Both the position numbers and the translations under genes were made by a program. From contig VCMS01000153.1 of NCBI GenBank assembly GCA_022539475.1, positions 62,001-126,000 of the forward strand: a DNA stretch of 64,000 nucleotides, in the 5' to 3' direction. The DNA is from Gracilaria domingensis (Eukaryota > Rhodophyta > Florideophyceae > Gracilariales > Gracilariaceae). The first letter of the stretch is position 1, and every line of letters starts with the position of its first letter. A model generated the notes under the pieces. It searched no databases, was not told the origin of the DNA, and worked only from the letters and a program-made list of their open reading frames with translations. Of the stretch, positions 33,596 through 42,420 are shown piece by piece.

Positions 33596-34747
33596 ATGGT
33601 GACTCCATCAATGCGTCGCCAAAGCAACACGAAAAAAAAGAGAGAAACGCAGAACAAAGATATCAGGGCGCAGCGAGAGAAAGCGATAGCGTTGATAGGT
33701 ACCCACATTCCATATCGAACCATCCGCTCTGTCACAAATCTTTCTCTTGGCAGCATATCACGTCTCAAAACCAAGATGGAGAGGGCAAAACAAGAGCAAA
33801 CTCCATATGATGACACAATTTATGACACAAAGAGAGGCCCCAAAACAATTCTTTCGTTTTCCGAGAAGCGGATGATTGTCGCTCGAATGAAGGAAGTCGC
33901 CGAACACGGCTTTACGGTTTCCACGGAAACATTGAAATCAATCGCAGCTAATATTGCGGCCGATGGTCGCAAGGGCTTTCCCAACAAGCTCCGCAGTGAC
34001 GATTGGGTCCGTGCCTTTCGTGCCCGACACAGAGATGTAACCCTGCGAAAGATGGAGTCTCGCGAGGGCGCAAAAATAGCCGCAGGCAACCCCGAACATG
34101 TTCAAACTTTTGTGGATGCACTCAATCTGTGCATCAATCAGAACCCCAGTATTGCTGATGATACAGACTTGGTCTGGAATATGGATGAAACACAGGTGTC
34201 CATAAATATGGAAGAGACAAAAAAGGGGTTCGTGAGCGCAAACACACATCACGGTGGCTTGCGAATGAAGTGTGATTCGGCTGGTAAGCATTTGACAGCA
34301 GTGATAATTGCCTCCGCTTCCGGCCATGCTCTCCCGCCGTTCTTCATCTTTTCGGGAAAGTACCAGATGAAGAAGTGGTTCGACCCACTTTCAGAAGACA
34401 TCTTCGAAGATGAAACAGGAGTGCCACATTGGTTAGCCCAACAAGGATGGTTTCCTGGAGACAGTTTTGTGATCGGTACTGAGCACGGGTCAATGACGAA
34501 AGAGGTCATTCCATTTGCAATGGAGCACATAAGGAGACACGCAGCGAAGTACACGAAAGGGCGGAAAATGTTACTCACTCCCGACGGCCATAAATCGCGA
34601 ACAGGATGGAAGTGGTTACAACTCGCGAAGGAAGCAAATATTGAAGTCGTACGGAGCCCTGCGAATACCTCACATTTTCTTCAAGCCTGTGACCAGTCCA
34701 TTAACAAAATGTACAACGAACAGTGCGCGCCACATACGACCCATTGA
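33596..34747 (+). pseudogene. Pogo-like transposase, main part
   Basis: DDE transposase of the pogo/Fot1 group, catalysing excision and TA-targeted insertion in the nucleus. An N-terminal HTH-like segment IRAQREKAIALIGTHIPYRT is followed by a CENPB-type second domain (SDDWVRAFRARHRDVTLRK). Catalytic motifs are VWNMDETQVS (about 34,175), LLTPDGHKSR (about 34,575) and SPANTSHFLQACDQSINK. Start MVTPSMRRQ at 33596 chosen because the frame upstream has no convincing coding. The frame ends early at 34,745, where a one-base shift moves the protein into the frame starting at 34,723. Confidence 0.88.
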
Positions 34748-35937
34748 AGGTCAAAGCATTCATCGATTTTGGCGACATGGGAATAAAGCTGAAGCTCGGC
34801 ACGGCAGGCTTCAAAGCGTTGACAAGCCCAGTTGTGAGGAAAGCCTTCGACGTGATCGGAATGTGGCCAATGGACTTTCGCTTTCTAAGATGGGCAAAAG
34901 AAAAGTGGAACGGCAAGCAAGAGCAAGAATCTGCCGGTACTCGGCGTTCGGATAGGTTAGAGTGCCACAAGCAGTGGGGGGATATTATGTCCGTCGTTAA
35001 TCAACGGCTCAGCAAGGAGCACAAGATCGAAAGGCTCGGAGACATTCTGTCAAACGGACGAGACCGTGTGCAGTTCCTTATTCTGAACCGCACTCCCACG
35101 AAGAAGAGTGTATGGAAGTACCCCATGGAACACTTCGACAGAAATACTCTTAGTCGTGGTGCCCCTGCTTTTTATCTGACGCATGCTGAACTGATAAAGA
35201 AAAAAAAAGAGAAAGAGGAGAAAGAACGTGCCGAGGAGGCTGCTCGTGCGCGTGCGAAACAAGAAACGGCCGAAAAACGAGCACAGCAGGCTGCAGAGAA
35301 ACCCCGTTTGAAGACAGAGACTGAAGCGAAGCGCAAGAAAGCAGCGGCAGAGAAAGAAAAGAAACGTAGATTGGCTGTTTTGAAAAGAAAGGAAGTTGCT
35401 GAGCAACGCGCAAAAGCAGCGGGAGAGAAGAGAATGAAGCGGGAGCTGGCTGCGGCAAAGCGCTTGGGGATTGCTGTGAAGAAGAAGAAAAAGAAGGAAC
35501 AGACTGCCGATGCTCGAGGATTCAAGCGAAATGGTGAGAAGCGCAGTACGGAAGAAGCTGGCCCAAAGCGTCAGAAAACAGATGCAATCAGTTCAGGAAG
35601 TACTCCATTGGTGTCTGTACCTTGCAGCGGAGCTTTGTTGTCTTCTAACGTTGACGAGCGCTCTTCGGATGATGACTGCGAAGAGACTGGCGAGCCAGAA
35701 AAGCAATCCTTTGCGCAACGCTTGGGTCTCGATGACGAAAGATCCGAGCAGAGTAGCGACCAAAGGGACGAGGATGATGTGGCTAGGAGCTTCTCAAAGC
35801 TTCATAACACGGACACTGATCTGCTGAAGGCGCATACGTTATTGTATCAAGATTCTGTGGGTGATCAGCAATGTGTAGATGACCCAAATTGGCTGGGTTG
35901 GTCGCTGGTGCCCAAAGAGGACGGTGTTCCGAAATGA
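34723..35937 (+). CDS. Pogo-like transposase, C-terminal part with charged coiled coil
   Basis: Continues the transposase after the frameshift: residues after TYDPLKVKAFIDFGDMG carry the usual end of pogo transposases (SPVVRKAFDVIGMWPMDFRF). Then comes a long Lys/Glu/Arg/Ala coiled coil (about 35,190-35,510) with basic runs that could serve as nuclear localisation signals. The tail is acidic and Ser-rich and ends DPNWLGWSLVPKEDG. The coiled coil probably serves multimerisation. Frame open for 404 codons. Confidence 0.75.
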   Translation: MRATYDPLKVKAFIDFGDMGIKLKLGTAGFKALTSPVVRKAFDVIGMWPMDFRFLRWAKEKWNGKQEQESAGTRRSDRLECHKQWGDIMSVVNQRLSKEHKIERLGDILSNGRDRVQFLILNRTPTKKSVWKYPMEHFDRNTLSRGAPAFYLTHAELIKKKKEKEEKERAEEAARARAKQETAEKRAQQAAEKPRLKTETEAKRKKAAAEKEKKRRLAVLKRKEVAEQRAKAAGEKRMKRELAAAKRLGIAVKKKKKKEQTADARGFKRNGEKRSTEEAGPKRQKTDAISSGSTPLVSVPCSGALLSSNVDERSSDDDCEETGEPEKQSFAQRLGLDDERSEQSSDQRDEDDVARSFSKLHNTDTDLLKAHTLLYQDSVGDQQCVDDPNWLGWSLVPKEDGVPK

Positions 35938-36157
35938 CCGGTGTCGGGCAGTATTCGGCCGTTCTCGACAGGAGAAGAAGAACGGGCCGCCGCGCAGAGA
36001 GTCGACTGCATTTCTGCACGCTACTTTGCTCTTCAATGGCACACTCAAAGAGCTTCTATTAGAGCAGAATTGTGTTTAAATTTAACCTCTGAGCTATGCG
36101 CTACTCATGATTTGTTTCAAATGTGTTCCAAATTACCCTGGTCTGGAAGGTATAACC

Positions 36158-36186
36158 TATGAAGGAGCGCACTGGCTCGTGCTTTA
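36158..36186 (-). repeat. Copia C 5' LTR, inner piece
   Basis: TATGAAGGAGCGCACTGGCT... up to CTTTA at 36186. The rest of this LTR is at 52842-52900, displaced by the nested 11-kb element and the Harbinger element. Confidence 0.8.
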
Positions 36187-36299
36187 GGGCCTTTCCACAT
36201 AAAGACAGACACGGTGCATTTTGTCCGAAAACGTTTACATTTCGAACAAAACACATCCGAAAAAGACAGGTCGAACTTGTCCACGTTCAATCAAAACGC

Positions 36300-37440
36300 A
36301 TTACATTTTGTCCGCGCTTTTTGAGCGACGAAAAGCGCCGGACAACCCAGCGCTCAAAACGGTTCGATGCAGTCCAAAAGTGGAGCGGCGGCGAGGGCGC
36401 CTGTTACTGCGCACCCGCCACCACCGACTCACTTGCCGTCGCTTCTTGGCGCCGCACTTGGCGCCGCTCCGCTGCAACCGCTCTTTGTTGCAATACACGA
36501 CGCTGCCCTTTCCCGTTCTCCTCACTGCTACCACGGTTCTCGCCGGACTCGCGGCCCCTTCTTCCCCCCGGTCCCGCCGACGTTCCTTCTCACTACATTC
36601 GGCACAATCTCCTGTTCCCCGGCTTTTGAATCCGCACTCGCCACCGCCTTCTGTCGCGGCAATCGACAACTTTTTTGCTGTCATAGTCGCCGCCAAAACT
36701 TTCCGCGACACTCGCCGCCAGCCCTTGTCGCCGCAATCATTGCCTCCTCGCTGCCGCATTTTCGATCGCTCTTCTTCGTTATACACGCCACTGTGTCTTC
36801 CCGCCACACTGTCCACCTCCCGTCGCCGCTGCACTCGCCGCCGCATTCGCCGCGGACTCCTGCCGCACTTTTCCCCAACCCTTACCGACCTATTCGCCGC
36901 CGCCTTTTGCCCCTCGCTCTTTACCGCCCCGCTGCCGCACTTGCCGCCTGTCTCTCCTCACCGCCGCACTTGCCGGCCGCAGCGCCTCACCGCCGCACTT
37001 ACTGCCCGCCGCTCTTTTCCGCCACACTTTTCTTTGCTCGTTGCGGCCGCCCTCGCGCCGCCGCCCGTCTGCCGTACGTGCTGCCACACCTGCCGTCGCC
37101 TGGCTGCCGCTCTCGTTTCCACTATTGTTGCAGGCTTTCTAGCTGCTCTTGCCGGTATCCCCGCCACCGATCTTCCGCTGCACATCCTGGCCACGAATAT
37201 TGCCTTGGTTTTTGCTACCGCTTTTACTGCGATCAATCAGTGCCCTTCTCGTTGCCCAACTCGCTTCCCACCGCACTTGTCGCCCCATTTCCTCACTACC
37301 ACTCTTCCGGCGATACACAGTGTCCATGTTTTCGCCACACTTTCCGGCACTCATTCTGTTCCAACCCAGAGAACCTGTCGCCCCGCATTAACATCGCAAA
37401 AACCGAAGTGAAGCGGGGCATGCACATCTTCGGTACTGGT
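36300..37440. repeat. C-rich low-complexity subterminal region of Harbinger
   Basis: The + strand is strongly pyrimidine-biased with irregular CCGCCGCACTTG and CACTCGCCGC words. Long overlapping open frames here are a consequence of composition. Probably non-coding subterminal DNA between the left end and the transposase. Confidence 0.5.
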
Positions 37441-37464
37441 AGACTCTGACCGTGGACCTGTTCA

Positions 37465-38790
37465 ATGACACACGCCATGAGAGGCTTGGACGCAGAGCAT
37501 AGCAGTACGGACTCTACACATCCGGAAAGTCCAGGAGTATCCGTGGCGCAAAGGAACGCTTTCGCAATGATTGCGCAATGCATTATGGGCCTCGACGATG
37601 TAAGCGATCAGCTTATTGCCTCTCTTGTCACCGAAGGAGACCAAATGGGGATTCTCGTCAACTCATCGGATATGCGTGGGGGTAATAATAACAGGGTATG
37701 GTGCAGAATAAGAATTTCTCCAAGATGGCTGTACGACTACGCTTTTCATCCGGACGTGAGATTGACCCCTTCTTGGTCTTTACTTTTCAGGGTTCCACAC
37801 GGAATTTTTTGTCAGTTGGTCGGAGCTGTATATGCAAGCAGTCGGGCACTAGAGAGAACAAGAGGACGAAAACCGCTGGCCGTTGAGCTGCGGGTGGCTG
37901 CGTTTCTGATGTACGTGGGAGGGGGAACCTGCGAGCGCGTTGCGACGACGTTGGGAATAGGTCGCAGTACAGTCAATGACTGCATTCGAACTGTATCGAG
38001 CACAATCTGTAGGACATTCAATGATGAAGTAAGGTTTCCGACGACAGAGGGAGAAGTTGCGGAAGTGATGGCAGGATTCAAAAGGCTAGCTGGTTTACCG
38101 TATTGCGTGGGTGCGATCGATGGCACACACATTCGTTGGTCGGCATGCCCAGAAGACCAGTACTATGAGTATCGGTGTTACAAAGGCTTCACAAGTATTA
38201 TAATATTCGCGGTTTGCGATGCAAGAAGGAGAATAATATATGCCGATGTGGGGCTTCCGGGCGTGCTGGGAGACAGTTCGATATATGGACGGTCAGTGCT
38301 GAAGAGGAATATTGATAGTGGGAAATGGCTGGGCGACGCAATAGTAAAGGATCTTACGGTTGGAGGCATACGTGTGAGGCCTTACTTGATGGGAGACTGT
38401 GCCCTTACACTAGAGGAAAACATGATGAAGTCAAGTTCTGAAGCTGAAATGAAAGCCAATCCTGTGCTACGAGTGTGGGACAAAATTGCATCGACGACTC
38501 GAAAACCCATTGAGTGTTCATTTGGCATACTAAAAAACCGCTTTCACATTCTCCGCACTGGTATCCACTTGCACCACGAAGACGCCATCTCAATTATGCT
38601 AATGGCCTGCATAATTGTTCATAATATGTCACTGTGTGACAGCGAGCAGTACGAAACAGACCTACCTGACGATATGGAAGGCAATGCAGATGAAGTAACA
38701 GGAGAAACAGCAAGAGCCCGTGCACAACGTGATGCGATTCTTTACTATATTTGTGGACGCCATTTTTGGGGGAAACAGCGCGGGTGGTGA
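37465..38790 (+). CDS. Harbinger transposase
   Basis: Full-length DDE_Tnp_4-type transposase, 441 residues. Helix-turn-helix-like region VAAFLMYVGGGTCERVATTL, then catalytic Asp in CVGAIDGTHIRWSA (about 38,113), second Asp in DVGLPGVLGDSSIYGRS (about 38,265) and Glu in RKPIECSFGILKNRFHIL (about 38,510). All three acidic residues and the frame are intact. The last about 12 residues (CGRHFWGKQRGW) come from the solo LTR inserted at 38,752. The original end would be a few residues (about LNKE) and a stop just right of the LTR. Start ATG 37465. Confidence 0.93.
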   Translation: MTHAMRGLDAEHSSTDSTHPESPGVSVAQRNAFAMIAQCIMGLDDVSDQLIASLVTEGDQMGILVNSSDMRGGNNNRVWCRIRISPRWLYDYAFHPDVRLTPSWSLLFRVPHGIFCQLVGAVYASSRALERTRGRKPLAVELRVAAFLMYVGGGTCERVATTLGIGRSTVNDCIRTVSSTICRTFNDEVRFPTTEGEVAEVMAGFKRLAGLPYCVGAIDGTHIRWSACPEDQYYEYRCYKGFTSIIIFAVCDARRRIIYADVGLPGVLGDSSIYGRSVLKRNIDSGKWLGDAIVKDLTVGGIRVRPYLMGDCALTLEENMMKSSSEAEMKANPVLRVWDKIASTTRKPIECSFGILKNRFHILRTGIHLHHEDAISIMLMACIIVHNMSLCDSEQYETDLPDDMEGNADEVTGETARARAQRDAILYYICGRHFWGKQRGW

Positions 38791-39549
38791 CAAACCCAAG
38801 GAGAGCGACACAATAAATGCTCGAGAGTACCAGCCCAAAAGGGGCGACAAGTTAACGTAGCTCAGATGCCTGCACGAGCAGACAAGATAACCCTAAGATA
38901 GCAGAAACTCTCCGCTAACAGGAAGCGGGGAGAGTAATTAAACGAGAGTGTGTTTCGGCGTTCGATGCCGAATGCTAACACAACGACAGAATGCAGTGCC
39001 AACAGACCAACACACCAAGGCTGTCGGCGGAACAGTAGAATGGGCAGGGCTAAGGCGTTCGATCCTGTCGTCGATACCACCATAAACCTAGTAACCAGGC
39101 GAGGTGGCGACAGGAAGGGAACCCGTGCAATGCGTACCACTGCCCACGTCCGTCCGGAAGAACGGGGATGTAGATATGATCGCAATGTGCGGACGAGCCA
39201 AATGGAGGGCAGCACAAGGCGAGCGTGTAGGGAACGGCGGGAGACTGGGCCGGCGGGAATAAGGAAATGTAGTGGGAAAGGTTGGTGGCAGGGAGGCGCA
39301 GACTGCGCTGAGGGAAGATGGGATTGCCAAAGGAAAGAAGGTTGGTGACGACGGAAAGGGAGGAAGAAAGGCGAGAGAAGCAAGGAAGGGGGGGGGGGGT
39401 CTTCGAGGGGGGAAGTGGTCTGCCCGAGTCGAGTTGGCGGTGAGGTCTCGAACTCGGGGGTTTATATCTACAATCACAGTACTTCGTGTACCCTACGCCA
39501 CATGCTGAATATCGGTCTCCACTAAATACTCTAGCAGTGATGACATGCG

Positions 39550-40170
39550 ATGATGGCACAAATTCAGTACATCTTCCGGCTCACCTCAGGGCTAAAGCCC
39601 TACTATGGTCCACCACTTTGGGGTATCTTCCCCATAATGTTACAGGTTCGAGGTACCTACGTGTCTTATCAAGTTTGTTTTCAGTTTGTACTGTCGTGTC
39701 CAAACTCGCTCCTGGTATCCGAACCGTACTCACGCCACCAGCTCACAATGACCAACGTAACGACCGACATTCGTCAACTGACGGACGACGAGACTGATAA
39801 ATCCGATATTCACCGTATGGAATCCACCGTAATCGAATATGAGGCTGAAGAGGCGTCTTCTAGTGTTAGCTCCAGCCCGGAAGATGATGCTGACGATATG
39901 GAGTACACGTGGGACGATGACGCTCCCCCTCCTTCCCGAATGGAAAACTTGGAGCAGCTGCTGTTGGACATGGTGGCCAAGAAAGTTGAGGTGGATTTGG
40001 GTATGTTGGAAATCTATGTAGCGGTTCCGCGGCTTTCTTTGGGCTACACTCGTGGTCTAATGGCCGGCTTACTGTTTGCTTGCAAACACCATAGTGTCCT
40101 GATGAATGGTCCTTCTCTTTTTGCCAAGGTGTATCGCGCACTTAAAGTGCAGTACGATTCCTCCAAATGA
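39550..40170 (+). CDS. Unknown ORF inside solo LTR, antisense to the element
   Basis: 206 codons, on the strand opposite to the retroelement and upstream of its TATA box. The start is hydrophobic (YIFRLTSGLKPYYGPPLWGI), the middle acidic (EAEEASSSVSSSPEDDADDM) and the C-terminal half helical (NLEQLLLDMVAKKVEVDLG; GLMAGLLFACKHHSVLM). An in-frame ATG at about 39,748 (MTNVTTD) is an alternative start. No recognised domain. Not present in the other two LTRs here. It may be a captured gene fragment or an accessory antisense gene. Confidence 0.4.
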   Translation: MMAQIQYIFRLTSGLKPYYGPPLWGIFPIMLQVRGTYVSYQVCFQFVLSCPNSLLVSEPYSRHQLTMTNVTTDIRQLTDDETDKSDIHRMESTVIEYEAEEASSSVSSSPEDDADDMEYTWDDDAPPPSRMENLEQLLLDMVAKKVEVDLGMLEIYVAVPRLSLGYTRGLMAGLLFACKHHSVLMNGPSLFAKVYRALKVQYDSSK

Positions 40171-40360
40171 CGTCATTGGTTCTTCTGAGCCCCTGTGGTC
40201 GGCGCTTTTGTAAAGGCGTTTCTGCTTGGTTGCATTTGAGCGATTCGTTTTGATGCGTTACAATCTTGCCCCAAAGCGTCATCGCCAGTACACCATTACA
40301 AGGCTAGCCAGCACCCTCCCACATAATTGTCACAGCAACGTCCGTAGCACCAGCAGCACC

Positions 40361-40632
40361 CTTCTGGCGCGCCGTCAAGCCACGGCGCGCTGTGATGATT
40401 TCTTCTTTGGTGGCGGGCGCGCCGCAGCGCGCGGCACGCCACCCTCACTCAAGTTTTGCAGCTCGCGGGCCGCAGCGCGCGGCGCGCGAGCTTCACTCCT
40501 TTCATGCGGCTCGCGCGCCGCACCCCGCGGCGCGCGAGCTTCCTTCTTGCATCACGCGCGCCGCAGCGGGCGGCGCGCGAGCTTCCGTTCTTCAAAGCGG
40601 CTGGCGCGCCGCGACGTGCGGCGCGAGACACA
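40361..40632. repeat. GC-palindrome minisatellite in solo LTR
   Basis: Six units of about 45-48 bp, each GGCGCGCCGCAGCGCGCGGC-like followed by a linker such as GAGCTTCACTCCTTTCATGC. Same architecture as in the full Gypsy LTRs but with different linkers. Confidence 0.85.
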
Positions 40633-41111
40633 ACGCCGAGGGGGGAGACGTGAAGTGCAGCTTCCACGCTGCGCTTCATCTATCTCCCCCTGGAGATATA
40701 AAAAAATTGGTTGGGGTGTCCCAGAGGGTGCGGGACACCCCCCCATAATCCGTCACCACAATATTCTTAATAAAGAGTAAAGATGTTTTCTGACTTACAT
40801 CTTGTCAATAAACTTCTCGAGCAGTATACGCATCTTTCAGCGTTCTTCATTGCCGCGTTTCATTTCACTGATAATTTCGCTATGGCGCTATGACTCCTCA
40901 GTAGAATATCTTTCAAGAAAGCCTTTCCCAGACGTTTTAGCTCGCTTACGGCTACTGCCTAGCGTCGCATCATCAATTCCGTCGGCTGTGCTCAATGCAC
41001 CGGGGGTTTATGACGAGTCTTTCCTGATTCGATCTCATATAACTTCTCAAAGAAAGGGGGTTTGTTATAAAGGCTTTCATCGTCCCTATCACGCCCGGAC
41101 GTAGAAATCGT

Positions 41112-41609
41112 TTATATATACGCGGCATAGTTATTCCGAAGTGGTACAAATATCTTTTGCCACGCCTGCGTAGAGCCTACAATTTCGTTTTCGTCCTTGG
41201 CCATTTTAATTGCTGCCGCAAATACTTCCTTAAGAGATCTTCGCTGATGCTGTCGAGATCCATATCCAGCCGCTTTCATTTTTTGTAGTAAGATCAAAAC
41301 AGTTTCATGATCATATCCTTGTTTGGGGGTGGGAGGACCAACTTGTTTGACGTGGGCACTGTGGGCTTTATCCGTCACATTGAGTGCATCTGTTGTTGTA
41401 TTTGGTTGGTTTGTAGCGGCACTTATGAGCTTTTGTTGCACCATTGCACCTTGCGGGGCAACGACGGGTTGAAGAGCAGCACTGCTTTGCGTCAAATCTG
41501 TTGATGATATGGGTTTTGGATAATATGTGGGGAATGGCCATTTGTAATCTGCGGCACGGGCTAAGAGGTGGATGGCATTCTGTTTGGCACTGGAAAGGTT
41601 ATCGGACAT
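41112..41609 (-). CDS. Harbinger second ORF (probable DNA-binding partner)
   Basis: 165 residues, convergent to the transposase. The N-terminal half is Ala/Thr/Pro-rich and low-complexity. The C-terminal half (YDHETVLILLQKMKAAGYG, SLKEVFAAAIKMAKD, STQAWQKIFVPLRNNYAAYI) has the helix spacing with Trp expected of a Myb/SANT-like domain. Harbinger elements usually carry such a protein, which brings the transposase to the ends. Assignment rests on position and pattern only. Confidence 0.55.
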   Translation of the reverse strand: MSDNLSSAKQNAIHLLARAADYKWPFPTYYPKPISSTDLTQSSAALQPVVAPQGAMVQQKLISAATNQPNTTTDALNVTDKAHSAHVKQVGPPTPKQGYDHETVLILLQKMKAAGYGSRQHQRRSLKEVFAAAIKMAKDENEIVGSTQAWQKIFVPLRNNYAAYI

Positions 41610-41918
41610 TCTGGAAATGAGGATAGTTGTGCTGGTGAGTTGCGGAAGAGGTGTGGAAGGTATCTGGTTCTCTGACTACCATCGGCAATGAGGCGTTGGA
41701 ACTGGACTCTTTTGTATGCGTACTGTTTGTATTTTGGCGCCAAATGCATGCGTTTGTCTCTGCAATTGTCTTCAAAGGTTTCCACATTTCTACAAAATGT
41801 CCAATGTTTTTGTGGATGGATTGTGCACAACCCGCCAAAAGCTCCGTGTTCACGGTGCGTTTTGTCTGTCTTTATGTGGAAAGGCCCTTACAGTAGGGCA
41901 GGCTCATGCGTCAAAAAA

Positions 41919-42010
41919 GTGGGGTCAAAGCTGAACACCGTAATTCCGCGCTTTTGAATGCTTCTGCAAGGAAAGCTGCCATCTCAAAAGGTGTTCAGCA
42001 TTGACCCCAC
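41919..42010. repeat. Subterminal hairpin of 11-kb element
   Basis: Arms of 21 bp (41919-41939 and 41990-42010), GTGGGGTCAAAGCTGAACAC versus its inverse with one mismatch, around a 50-bp loop. The right end of the element has a weaker GTGGGCTCAACAC word, so this may be a subterminal transposase-binding repeat. Confidence 0.7.
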
Positions 42011-42420
42011 GGTACAATCATGAACTACATCTGAAAGGAACACTTTCTTTACTCTCATCGAAGAGTCTAGAGCACGCTAACCCTCGTCTACTCAAGATAG
42101 ACAAACATGAAAACAATGTAGGCCCTTCACAGATTATAGAAATGGGCATTTCGTTCAACACACTTGCCAAAAAGGCTGCCATCCCCACGTCTACCGTAGT
42201 ATACTTTCGAACTTCTTTCTTTGATACAAACTTTACAAAAGCGACTTGAAGACTATTTGTTGCGTGGATCCGATTCTCCTTGAAATCAAACAGAACGCAA
42301 GTCCCCTAACCTCCGCTACCGTCCAATTATTCGTTCTCAAACCTACAAGAGACCACCAAAACAACCAATCCCATCGTAAAGAAACCTCTCCGAGAACTTT
42401 CAATGAAGTTCTAGAAGTCT

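Larger units (their letters stand above)
33236..36150 (+). mobile_element. Pogo-like DNA transposon 1
   Basis: 2,915 bp with perfect 20-bp terminal inverted repeats CCTTCCAGACCAGGGTAATT and TA duplications (33234-33235, 36151-36152), typical of Tc1/mariner-pogo elements. A further TTGGAACAC inverted match lies inside each end. Inserted 8 bp from the inner end of the Copia C 5' LTR. Confidence 0.93.
38752..40760 (-). mobile_element. Solo Gypsy-family LTR (2.0 kb)
   Basis: Related to the LTRs of the 9.9-kb Gypsy element and in the same orientation. It has the same TGTGG...CCACA ends, TATAAA at 39,466-39,461 and a diverged palindrome array. It is flanked by a perfect 5-bp duplication ATATT (38747-38751 and 40761-40765). 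The internal region has been lost by LTR-LTR recombination. It is about 600 bp longer than the other two because of the region 39,480-40,360, which carries an antisense ORF. Confidence 0.92.
36187..41887 (+). mobile_element. PIF/Harbinger DNA transposon
   Basis: 5,701 bp including a nested solo LTR (about 3.7 kb without it). Terminal inverted repeats of 25 bp start GGGCCTTTCCACATAAAGAC; TTA duplications are at 36184-36186 and 41888-41890, the hallmark 3-bp target of PIF/Harbinger. It encodes a DDE transposase (+) and a convergent second ORF (-), the usual two-gene Harbinger layout. Confidence 0.93.

Noticed and set aside
36221..37449. Two long + strand frames (396 and 360 codons) left of the Harbinger transposase
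   Set aside because: They arise from pyrimidine-rich low-complexity DNA; both frames and the opposite strand are open at once and no domain is visible.
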